A DNA stretch of 57,455 nt from Branchiostoma floridae (taxonomy: Eukaryota; Chordata; Leptocardii; Amphioxiformes; Branchiostomatidae): positions 16,660,290 to 16,717,744 of the forward strand of contig NC_049981.1 of assembly GCF_000003815.2 (NCBI RefSeq), written 5' to 3'. The position numbers and the translations under genes were made by a program. Shown here one piece after another: positions 15,101-24,985 of this stretch (position 1 is its first letter; each line of letters begins with the position of its first letter). Below the pieces are notes generated by a model. The model did no database searches, was not told the origin of the DNA, and saw only the letters and a list, made by a program, of their open reading frames with translations.

Positions 15101-18100
15101 AAATTGTACTGACAAGAAAACCTTACTTTTATTAATTTGATACAATGTTGTTTTGGACATCAAGCAAAACTAGGAACATCTGTGAGACCAAACCTAATAC
15201 CTTTGAACCCTGTCTTTCTCTGAAAGTCAATCTAATTTTAAACACTCAGGATCGCAGGTCTGCCCTTTCCTTGTTGGAGCCCTAGTTTCCAGGACAACAG
15301 CAAGCTAGGAGATGGAACACATGCTGGAGGTCACTGGGCCATTGTCTGGAGCGACCTTGGATGGAAATCTGCCTCCTTTCCTTTATACTGTAGGCTTTTG
15401 TAATGCAGCTTTTGTTGCCTTGTAACACAGTACTACAGAGTCCTGCTTGCTGGCTCTGTTACAACTTGAAATAGTGGAAAAAAGACCAGGCTAGCAGAAT
15501 ACTTTATATCTTTAAAAAGAAATTAAGTAATGCTCAATCTAGGTAAAAAAATAACCAGGTTCTTAACCTCTTTGACTCTATTGTTCTTGACAATGAAATT
15601 TGGATTCTTTCCATCCATGCAATTTCACCCATCCATCCTTTCATCCATCTATGCTTTCATCCATCCATCCTTTCATCCATCCTTTCATCCATCTATCTAG
15701 ACATCCTTTTATCCATCCATTCTTTCATCCATCCATCCATTCTTTCATCCATCCAACCTTTCATCCATCTATCTATCCATCCTTTCATCCATCCATCCTT
15801 TCATCCATCTATCCATCTCTTCCATCCATCTATCCATCCTTTCATCCATCCATCCTTTCATCCATCTATCCATCTTTTCATCCATCTGTTGTCCGTTCGT
15901 TTGTCCATCCATCTATCCACCTACTCATCCACTGATGATCCATCAATCAATGCCTACACTCACCAACCCATCCACTGATCTTTACCTCCATCCACCCACC
16001 CACCAATCCATCCATCCATCCATCCATAAACCCAGCCGCTTACCCCTCCATCCCTTCCCCATGCACACCCAGTATATAACCTGTACACCCCTACTGACCG
16101 GTATCCTGCCAGTATGCTCATGAGTGAAGACTTCCCAGCTCCTGACGGCCCCATGATGGCCACCAGCTCTCCGCTGAAGAACTTTCCCGACAAGCCATTC
16201 AATATGGTCTTATACCCTGTACAAAATACATGTCAAAATGGTCATGACGACATCAGGTCAGTAAATGACTGGATAGCGAAGATTTTTCTCTGTCAGAGAG
16301 ACCGCAAAACATTGAAAGGTATTAAACTTTTTTGTTACATCCTGTCATGAACAAAGCTTACATTCCAAATTATAAAATCACAATATGTGAAAATTCAATT
16401 TCATTCAAGACTCTTGGAAACCAAATTCTTGCAATTGGTGAAGGTAAATTAGAGCTGGATGATAAACTGACATGATCTATAGGCTAGCTACACACATGCA
16501 TGACTCCCACATGACTAGCCATAAATAAATATTGTAATTTATCAACAGAAGTTGAAGCAGTCTTATTTTTCTGGTAGGGAAGAAAAGGAGGTTTTTGAAT
16601 TTTAATAAACATGCAGTGGAAACACACCAGGTTCACTCAAGTACAGACTGAGCTTGAGGAAACACTTTGCAAATTTGGAATTTGTCATGGAGAGGTCACC
16701 ATGAAAAGTGTAAGCTAAAAACTACTGCAAACGTTTCAAGGTTTACAGTATTATATAACATTTTCATGAAGTAAATATCATTACTGTCACAGTTCGTTAA
16801 AACATGATATCAACATTAAATAATTAGGGCATATAGCCATGGGACAGGTTTTAAAATATGCTACAAAAACTTTTCGAGTTCAGACTACCTTGGCTTTATG
16901 AATCAAAACAACCCTTAAAAAGTAGTCCGACATAATGTTTATTGTTACTGTGTTCAGCCAGGCATGAAAGGTGCTGTCACAACGGGTTTGCAACAGGTAA
17001 TAGTCCTGGGTGTCACACAAGATGCATATCTTTACTAGTAGTCGCTAAAGGTCGCTGCACAGCATGCATCATAAACCCACATCTTTGTTTATTGTTTACA
17101 TTTGAAATTGTACACTACAAATTTAGAGGTATTCTATATCATTATACAAAAGAATTTGTTTGTTTGTTTGTTTGTTTGTTTGTTTGTTTGTTTGTTTGTT
17201 TAAACCTTAGCTTAGTCATGAAAAGCACAAATCGTCCTGCAGGCCACTGTCATTGGGGTCATGAGGTGAGAGGTTATACCTGAGTAAGACTAAGAGTCAG
17301 ACAAAATATAACAAATATACATTGTCAACTGACAAGACTAAAATCTTACAAAAAAACAGCATTCTATTAAGTAACATGGAGTGCCATCTCCTTTATATAC
17401 ATACATGGCGTAAAATCGATGTAGACTTCAACTTTTACAAAAGCCTGCATGTCATCAAGTATGACATTTAAAATGGTAGGTCTGTTTTGTTTTCATATTT
17501 CTGGTTCATTTCACAAATACATTGTACAGAAAATGTGACAGACACTACTGTTATCATAAACCAGTCAATACAATGTAATGGTTTAAAACAAATGCATGTC
17601 AAATGTTTTTGCACTAGTCTATGAGGCTCTATAAAACAAATCTTTTTTCAGATATATGAAAAGTTGTGTTTTTCTGCAAGAAATTTTAATTTAATTAAAT
17701 TCAGCCCAAAGTACTTTACTTAAGCCATTGTATTTAGTCCATGTTATACATGTAAGGCTGAGCATGACTGGACAAGCTCCAAGTAGACTGTTCCCCGTGT
17801 AACGAAATATGGTGCTTAAAAAACAATAACTCTAACGGTATACATTATTGATCACGAGGCATTATCGATGGGGAAGGAATGGGCTTGTGACTGAATGTCG
17901 TCATCTCAGTGGGCCACAGAAACAGTTGTAGGACTGATGCTGTAAATGCACAAATGTTCGCAACACTTTTTGGTTTTATATTCAACAAAGTTTTTGCGGT
18001 GGCATTTTTCCATTACACTCATTTACAGTACTATTATGTGACTACGCTATAAAGGACTTAACATTGATGCCTTTTGTGACTTGAAGCTCAGATATTTCTA

Positions 18101-21100
18101 TACAATATGAATAATGTGGATTAAAACCAAAGGACTGAGTTAACACATATACATATATATGTTCTAGTGTGTTCCTCTTTGCTTGGATCTAGCACAAACA
18201 GACGTAACCTAAGCATATTTATACAGACCAGGCTGAGTAAATGTCACTGCACAAAACATATACAATACATATGTAGGTTTCAACACCGATAAACAACTGT
18301 CACCATACAGAATATCAGCATTCTTCAATAGTGCTGATGTTTCTAATGCCTCATACATTTTGCATGCATAGAATTGATTCAAGAAGGGAACAAAAGATAT
18401 TCAGCAGAAGAAAAATTCTTTGTCTATTGGACTGATAAGAACAGGACTGTGTTATACAAGCAAAAAACTATGAATCTACGAATGATAAGGTTATTAGTCC
18501 CTGCCATTAAAACAACATCATGCATAGTAACAGTCATGTTATAACTAAGTTTGATTTATAATCTATTATCACAAAAAGCATGCCAGAATGGCTCCACAAA
18601 ATACATGTGCAACCAGGTATACATAGATCGTAGCTACTGGTGTATATCCTGGCCTGCTACATCTGAGCAGAACAATATTAATAGATTCAAAATCAGAAGA
18701 GCAAAACTTTCTTAATTTTCAGCACATCATTTTGAACTTACTCACATTAAAAAAATTAAAGCTTCCGGAGAATAGATTTTTTGGCAAAATACAATATATC
18801 TACTATATCTATTATACAATTATTCTTAAATTTTGTATTGTACTTCACGTTTGCAAAGGGGCTCCTAGAGAATCATTTTGTCTTATTATAATGCCTTTAA
18901 GAAAACTTGCATGTAATGCAGTAGTGAAAGGGTCATCATAGTCATCTGACACAAGCTCTGCATACATGTAAGCTACTAGTGATGTGCCACAGCAGTATGT
19001 CCCAGACACAAGTCGAACCAAATAAAGGGCTTCAAAAGCAAATATAGCACACATGTGCGTATTCGCCTTCTCGTGACTTCTGCGTGTACACCGTGCCAAC
19101 CTCGCCTATAGGGATTAACATATGTCAAACATGTATGTCATAGGACTGGCTTTACGTGCTAACCCCATATTACTCACAAGTCCATATGAAACTGTTTAGG
19201 TGGTCATACTAAAGGGGAAATGTACCTAGTACAGGGCTTGAAATATGTACCGGCAACCAGCAGTTACTATCAAAGAATTGAAAAGATTGCAGTAAGTAAA
19301 CAAATTCCAATTTTGTAGCTGAAAAAAAAAAAAACGAATCACACATTAGGTGAATGTTACTGGTCAGTTTACAGAGATTCTGGTTGACATATCTTTCAAG
19401 AATCAGGAAGTTAGTTTGATGAGGAAAGTCCTACTTGAATGATAATATACTATATTATCATTCAAGTAGGACTTTAGGTTTTTATCACTGCTAAAAAGGT
19501 AGTATGGCAGAAACAATAGCTTGAGTATTTTCAGAACGATTTCTAAAAGTGCAAGTGAAACATTAGACAAGTTGCAGCCATTCAGATAACAAAAGGTAGT
19601 ATTTTGAAAATTTGAGCCCAACAGTAGGATTAGCTAAGTCATTTTCAATTAAGATTGATATAAATCTTTGAATAAGGAGAAGATTTCTGCCAGCTGAATG
19701 TTATGTCTTCTGGAAAGGCCACGTTGTGAAGTAATGAGAAAGCTAACAGTAGATGACAGTCATCCTTTCTCAGGGTGAAATCTTACTTGCTAACTGAGTT
19801 AGAATTTAGTAAGTCAGGCCCAAATTAAGTTTCGCGAGCAAGTATTTCTGTTGCGAAAACCAAGTTTGAAAGGTCATGTGAAGGTTTTTTTCCTACTCTA
19901 GAGTACTCATTCAGAAACAGATTCCTGTGTATACATACAATTGTACTAGTAGCATTAGTATTTATACATTACGGCCATACTGGTAGCTATTTGTTCTTTG
20001 CAACAAAGGTAAACATCCAATTTAAGAATTGGTAGCCAATTGGTTACTTCAGTGACTGTGTAAAGCATTGAGTTTTATTTTCAAAAAATTCCCAGTTGTA
20101 TTTAAAAGGTTTCCCAGGCATAATCTAAGTCGGCACGTCAAACTTCTGAGAGGGATGTAGGAAACACTTGTGCACTAGAAAGGAAGGAGGTAGTTTAACA
20201 GGTCAGTTAAGTTAACTATCCCCAAGCAAAGATAACCTGTTGGCATACAATTTGTACTTAAGTGTTTGGTAGCAGGGAGGAGGTTAAAAATGGTCCCCAA
20301 TACAATCTGCAGGCAGATTGACTGGTGTCATAAGAGAGTAAAAGCTGACCAAGGAGTGTAGCCAGGCGAGGAGTGACCATTTCCTTCTGTTGCCAATGAA
20401 CACTCTTAGGCCGGCTACACCCCTTTTCCATCCTATGATACTATCTTATGCCACCTTATCATCTGCTTGGAGGTTACCCCAATACACACCTGTTCCACAT
20501 AATTACCCATCAGCTGGTAATCTAATGAACTGGTGCCCTGCTGTTATCTGAGGAGGTGATAACACATTGGCTCCTCCCAATTTTATTTGATTGACAGGAA
20601 ATTGACTTCATCCCTAGTATCATTGTGCTAGGAAGAAAGAGTAAGCACTGAGAACTTGTATCTATTTGGGAATTTGGAACTGGAACATCAAACCTAACAA
20701 GTGAAATAGTCTTTGGTGCTAGGCACTTTATTCCCCTTCCCCAAGGAAGTCTTTCCATACAGGTGCTGTGCTTCCCCCCTTTGTCCTTGGTGAAACCTGT
20801 TTTTCTCCAATTCCCACAGGATCACATTGCAAAAGCCATCCTTTATCTGTTTGTTCAGTTGCAGTTAATCTAATGGCAACAATTGACATAACAATCCAAA
20901 CTACAAATCTGATGTATTTGTTGATTATTTCTTCTTTTTAGCAACTTATTTCAGACAGGTTCACTTGTGGAATGGCTACTTGAGTGTTTAAAGGTAAAGT
21001 CTTGGCCAGACATCAACACAAAGAGATGGATAGTGTAACATGGGGACAAAGTAAATTGTTTAGAGAACATGGCTACTGTTTCTCATATTGCAGCCATATA

Positions 21101-22342
21101 GAAACAATGAGTGATCACAAGACCAAGTGACCTGCAAAACGTTTGGTCTTACAGCATTGAGAATTTAATAAAAAGACAGAATAAGCCTCTCTCCATAAGA
21201 AATTCTACATTTGAAGCAAATCTGAACAATTAAACATATTCATAACAAAAACACTTTTCTGAAAACATAAATTGCAAGGCTTTGGCTACAATACAAACAG
21301 AAAACCTCTGTGTACCATTTCTTATCTTATCAGTTCTGTGTTGTGCTGGACTAAGTACCCCAGGTCAACAAAGATTGATAAAGCACAATGAGATTTCCTG
21401 TTGATTGTACTGGCCTTAGAAGTGTGCACAAACTCTAATCTATTTTTGAAAAGATCTTTTCTTTCTTTCCTACACTGTAGACAGATTTGGGTTACATTTT
21501 AGGCAGCAAAATGCTCCTTTGATATGCCACAAATATCCATCTGCAAACTCACAAATATTTCCAGATGCTTAAATCTCACAGTTTTTTTCTTTCAATTTAA
21601 CTGTCCTGAGACAAAAATAGGACATACACTATATTTCCCTTTTTGCAAGACAAGTTACAACAGATATACTGTTTTGTGCCTTCAGGCTAATTTGATGAGA
21701 AAAAACAACAACAGAATTTAGAATTAGAACAAAAGATGATGCTAATAGCTGGCTGTAAAAAAACAGTCTTTCAGTTCTGCAATGCATTATTCTTTTCCCA
21801 GCAAATGCTGCACATAGGATTAGTAATTGTTTTCAATACAAGGGTTGTATACCTCTTTTTGATACATTTTCAATACCCGTTCAAAATACTGGGACAAACA
21901 TTTGGTTATACCTTTGTGTATGCATCATGCTTTATGCATCGTGAAAGGAAATAAAATGCATAAGCACACAATGATGTAATAAAAAAATATCAATAAAAAA
22001 TTGAAGTGTCAGCAAATACAATTTCACAATTCTGTATCTCATTAATAACTTACCTTTCTTTCTGAAGAAGCCCTGCCGTATGTTGTAACAGAGGTCGGAG
22101 AATTCGATATCGACCGGCTGTCGTTTTGGAAGGTGAGAGAGGGAGGGTCCATGGTCCGACCTACTGCGCGGGATGTGTCCATTCTCCGTGGCAGCAGCAG
22201 GGTTGTCTGGTAAAGCCTTAGATATGGTACCGTTGGGCACATGTCCATTGGATTGGTTGGAAATCCCCCCAGGGGAAGCCGGGCTGCTGTTTGGCACCAC
22301 AATCTCATCAAGTGGAACCTGTACCGTCACAGTCGTCGTCAT
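3141..22342 (-). CDS. ABCG1: ABCG1/ABCG4-type half ABC transporter, complete, 14 coding exons
   Basis: Predicted membrane half transporter that dimerises to export sterols and phospholipids (family knowledge). Exons in transcript order: 22342-22054, 16216-16099, 12624-12492, 11342-11286, 10561-10416, 10215-10092, 9517-9403, 8950-8709, 8341-8234, 7829-7661, 7152-7052, one of 5986-5828 or 5317-5159, 4027-3895, 3355-3141. All junctions are GT-AG and all phases match, giving 2109 nt, 702 residues plus stop TAA (human ABCG1 is about 678). Walker A GPSGAGKS lies near residues 119-126, signature LSGGQ at 220-224, Walker [14 protein letters not shown] near 240-252 and the H-loop His near 277. Six membrane spans follow from about residue 450. 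The C-terminal exon ([22 protein letters not shown]) closely resembles vertebrate ABCG1. The N-terminus of about 95 residues is Ser/Pro/Asn-rich and variable in the family. A pre-vertebrate co-orthologue of ABCG1 and ABCG4 is the likeliest identity. Confidence 0.95.
4785..5110. repeat. Copy of a CAGGG(T/C)T(C/T)GAAAT inverted-repeat element
   Basis: The left end reads CAGGGCTTGAAATA and the right end AATTTCGAGCCC, inverted relative to each other. They match the ends of the larger element at 23354-24099. The copy sits in the ABCG1-like intron just downstream of alternative exon B. Confidence 0.45.
5159..5317 (-). CDS. ABCG1: ABCG1-like exon 12, version B (alternative duplicate)
   Basis: 159 nt, 53 codons, phase 0 at both ends. 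The acceptor is CCGACAG/TTGGTG and the donor is ATACAG/GTACTG. It aligns residue for residue, without gaps, with version A: VLP near the start, TSQP for TEQP, VAQAHGL for VAQSLGL, and a final SIQ for SLQ. It differs strongly inside TM4 ([19 protein letters not shown]) and replaces GAASTS with SIVSPS. There are no stops and the splice sites are intact, so it looks functional. Either copy alone keeps the frame. Inclusion of both would also keep frame but would add an extra half-hairpin, so mutual exclusion is inferred. Confidence 0.8.
5828..5986 (-). CDS. ABCG1: ABCG1-like exon 12, version A (canonical)
   Basis: 159 nt, 53 codons, phase 0 at both ends. The acceptor is CTGCTCAG/GTTGTT and the donor is CAG/GTATCC. 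It encodes the end of TM3 and all of TM4, including [10 protein letters not shown] and [19 protein letters not shown], which is almost the vertebrate ABCG1 sequence. It competes with the equal-length copy at 5159-5317, 510 bp further along the transcript. Confidence 0.9.
6050..6120 (+). repeat. tRNA-like SINE fragment
   Basis: A box-A-like TGCAAGTGGTAGTGCAAC is followed about 35 bp later by a box-B-like GGTCAAATTCC. The spacing is right for a tRNA-derived SINE head, but the sequence is degenerate and no cloverleaf was verified. It lies in an ABCG1-like intron. Confidence 0.35.
10580..10820. repeat. Short AACAGGTGTGGACATGTG minisatellite
   Basis: Degenerate tandem units around CAGGTGTGGACATGTG at about 10590-10660 and again at 10770-10815. 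They lie in the intron between the 57-nt and 146-nt ABCG1-like exons and are non-coding. Confidence 0.6.
11411..11475 (+). repeat. tRNA-derived SINE head
   Basis: TGGCCAAGTGGTTACA (box A-like) and GTGAGTTTGATTCC (box B-like) are about 30 bp apart, as in an RNA polymerase III promoter. A proper acceptor stem is not evident, so it is called a SINE rather than a tRNA gene. Confidence 0.5.
11959..12062 (+). repeat. SINE body fragment
   Basis: It contains GGGAAAGGCTCTTTACACC and then GGTGAAAACGAGTACCTA. This resembles the body next to the SINE heads at 28768 and 35340 in this window (GGGAAA, CTTTACAC, CAGGTG). Confidence 0.4.
13370..13600 (+). repeat. Dispersed repeat with a TTCTGCTGCAGTACCAAGG core
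   Basis: The core TTCTGCTGCAGTACCAAGG, followed by GGTCCAAAATCTAATC, recurs at about 12238-12310 and 55797-55985 in this window. Its function is unknown and it has no ORF. Three copies in 57 kb mark it as a dispersed family. Confidence 0.6.
15605..16027 (+). repeat. (CATCCTTT / CATC)n microsatellite
   Basis: About 420 bp of interrupted CCATCCATCCTTTCATC units in the intron just downstream, on the transcript, of the Walker A exon. Long open frames of His/Pro/Ser arise only from the repeat and are not genes. Confidence 0.9.
17153..17201 (+). repeat. (TTTG)n microsatellite
   Basis: About 12 uninterrupted TTTG units in the first ABCG1-like coding intron. Confidence 0.9.
19425..19475. repeat. 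Perfect inverted repeat: 23-bp arms, 5-nt loop
   Basis: Arms 19425-19447 and 19453-19475 are exact reverse complements around the loop TACTA. Only a 3-bp AGG flanks both sides, so insertion is uncertain. Transcribed with the ABCG1-like intron, it would form a long perfect RNA stem. Confidence 0.9.
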
Positions 22343-22896
22343 CTTCCTGCTGTCCTTAAAACTGTCCTCTTCAACCTACGAGCAGCTGGGAGTCTCTATC
22401 AAACCTAGAAACAGCAAATCAGCAGCATAGTTTAAGAAGGCAAACCGTGATGGAACTGAGCAGGCCGGTAAATATTGGGTGCCTGCTAGATTTTCACTTT
22501 TCCCTTTGTGCTGGCAAGCAGGAGGCATTCACAATGATGTAACCCGTCATGTGATCCTTAAAGGGAAGACTGTTTCATGTTGTTGAGATGGGGGATACGG
22601 ATATTGCACTTACAGGTAGTATATGTAATCGACATAAGATATATTACACTGCCTACATATAGTTACAGCTAATAAATAGTATATTTTAACGTCCTATAGA
22701 AATATATATAACCTTCACTTCAAAACTGTAAAAGGCTCATTAAAAACAGCTCCCCTATTCATCAGTTGGAACCATCCGACAGGTGATTGGCTGCTGCTGT
22801 TGAAGGGTATAACATTACAGAATTGGACTTATCTAAACCAAAGATCTATTTTTTGTTCAGAGAAACAAAGATAGTTGACAAGAAATTCAGGATCAG

Positions 22897-22935
22897 CAAG
22901 GAGGTTAAAGAAAGAGTGATTCTTTAACCTCCTTG
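22897..22935. mobile_element. Tiny palindromic element, CAAGGAGGTT family, with 7-bp TSD
   Basis: 16-bp arms (22897-22912 and 22920-22935), CAAGGAGGTTAAAGAA and its exact complement, surround a 7-nt loop. The direct repeat GGATCAG occurs immediately on both sides (22890-22896 and 22936-22942). Identical ends and a 7-bp flanking repeat recur at 25118 and 41756. Confidence 0.75.
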
Positions 22936-23353
22936 GGATCAGCTATTTCAGACTGCCTTCCTGACACACAGACTTCTGAGCTGGAACCCAAATAGTTTTA
23001 ATCTCAAAAAAAATTGAGGAATATTCAAAAGAAATACTGAAAGAGAAAAATATATTCTGCGCCACAATACTGTAAATTGTGAAAAATTTCCAGTGGAAAT
23101 ATGTTCCCAATTAACTGTTTGAATCATCAAAATCCTGGCAAGAACCCCAAACATAGACTGATGATATACTGTAAATTTATTTATTTCCTTAATTTTGGGG
23201 TTGGCAGAGAATGGAGGTTTGCACCATTCGCTGTTGAAACAATACAATTGTTAATCCATATTCCCAATGTCATAATTTTGCACCATAAAACAAAACATCG
23301 CAACTGTTTAAAGAGGTACAGATGTCCGGCACTGCTACATACATGTAACACGA

Positions 23354-24099
23354 CAGGGTTCGAAATACACATACTTAACTTGCAATTTGCAAGTAATTTT
23401 AGAGATTTGCATGTAAAAATATTCTGAACTTGCAATCTTGCATGTTGAAAATACCTGGCCTATAGTAAAAATACTGAGGAATTAGAAACCCTACTCTTAG
23501 ACAGAACGACACATGGACATCTTTCTTTTTCCTTCCTTGCAAAGTGGCTTGAAACTTTTGCAATATTTCCAAAATTACAGAAAGCCTGATAAATATTCAG
23601 GTACATGTGTATTTCAGATTTTAGCTTCTTAGGGGGCAATAACTGACAAACAACCGGGAAAAACAACAGCAAAGACGTCAGCATGCCGATGCAACAAGAT
23701 GCAAGTGTAGTGGGGGCACCGATTTTCCCAACATATCGCGCGGCCATGGTGCCTTTGTTTGTCTGACAGGGATTGTCACCAGTCGTCAATATGTATTAAA
23801 AATAATCAAATTTGGCTTTGCTGCAAAGTTACATGCTGATTTTGTGGATATCTTCCCAAAATGTTAAGTTCTGTCAATATTTTTATGCGCTGATTTCTGT
23901 CCATCAAAAATGACAGAATCAGCAAAATTCTTATCTGTCATTAGCAGCAAAATTCCGCCAAAGGACGGAATGGGGGATGCTGGCTAGAACATTGCAGTAT
24001 AGACTAGTTGTATTTTGCATGTAAATTTTTCAAATTGCACGTAAAATTTTTGCCAACTTGCAATTTCGCATGTAGCCAAAAAAAGTATTTCGATCCCTG
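23354..24099. mobile_element. Non-autonomous element, CAGGG-TCGAAATAC termini, 5-bp TSD
   Basis: The left end CAGGGTTCGAAATAC and right end GTATTTCGATCCCTG are inverted repeats. Subterminal TTGCAA/GCATGTAAA motifs are also inverted. CACGA flanks both ends (23349-23353 and 24100-24104). No transposase is visible. Related ends occur at 4785-5110 and about 19229. Confidence 0.65.
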
Positions 24100-24985
24100 C
24101 ACGAGGACACGTTCCCATGCCCATTATCCCACATAGAAAGAGACAAAGATTAGCAGACTTATCTCATTCTTATGGGGAAGAAAGCAGAAATGGGCAAGAA
24201 GCTATAGACATAGTTTTTATGACCTTAGTGTGATGCTGCACATTTTTAAAAAGTAAAAAAAAAAAAAAGAATAAGCATATAATTCATAATAGTAAAACAG
24301 AGGACGGTAAAAAGGAATGCAAAAATTAGAGAAACATTGAAGGAAATAGTAGAAAATACTGTTTGCAAAATCGAAAAACCGGCAGATAGACCGTATACCC
24401 TCCCACCCCTCAACAGAAATACATTGATAAGTGCAGACAAAAACAGTACCAAAACCATCGAAACTTTAACCTGCCAAAGTAATTCATACCGCTTAACCAA
24501 GCTCTGTATACAGCAGAGTAGAGTAATGAACAATTACTTCACATATCATGGCCACAAACAATGCAAAATTCGCCCAAACAAGAACAATATAAACACACAT
24601 TTCACTGCACTTCTGACGACCTTCTTCCTCCTCCTCCTATATATTCTAATTGCCTTGAGGTGACAGCATCAAAGAAATAAAAAGGAAGGAAGCATTTCTC
24701 TTTTCGTGTTGAGTAAGATATTCAAATTTATCGTTTGAATATAATGCTTCGTATTTAATTCATAACAATATACGATCATAGAGGCAAATACCGCTACAGA
24801 GTAAGTAAAGAGCACATATTTTCCTAGATATCTAATTTTGCTCTTTGCGTTTAGCCGTGATCTTCCAAAAAAGGCAACGTAACAGCGACGCCTAGCGATT
24901 ACGTCACAACAACCAGTTTCAGTTTCTGTTTCATTGTTTGCTAAAATGTGTTCCAAGTTGATGAATCACCATAGCAACATACATA

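Larger units (their letters stand above)
16217..22053. other. ABCG1: 5.8 kb first coding intron of the ABCG1-like gene
   Basis: No exon on either strand could be supported. It holds the (TTTG)n tract, a perfect 23-bp stem hairpin (19425-19475) and, at about 19229, a solitary CAGGGCTTGAAATA end of the element family at 4785 and 23354. An intron of this size could carry regulatory sequence or an alternative first exon, but none was identified. Confidence 0.5.
22343..24985. other. Divergent intergenic region between the ABCG1-like and ADAM10-like genes
   Basis: The two start codons face away from each other 2.6 kb apart, so both promoters should lie here or in upstream untranslated exons. On the minus strand TTTCTAG/GTTTGATAG at about 22391-22404 could be an acceptor for a 5' UTR exon of the transporter. 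A 39-bp palindrome (22897-22935) and a 746-bp element (23354-24099) take up part of the region. No convincing TATA box was seen. Confidence 0.5.

Noticed and set aside
15600-16123. Long His/Pro/Ser open frames on the plus strand
   Set aside because: Produced entirely by the CATCC microsatellite; no splice sites, start context or homology.
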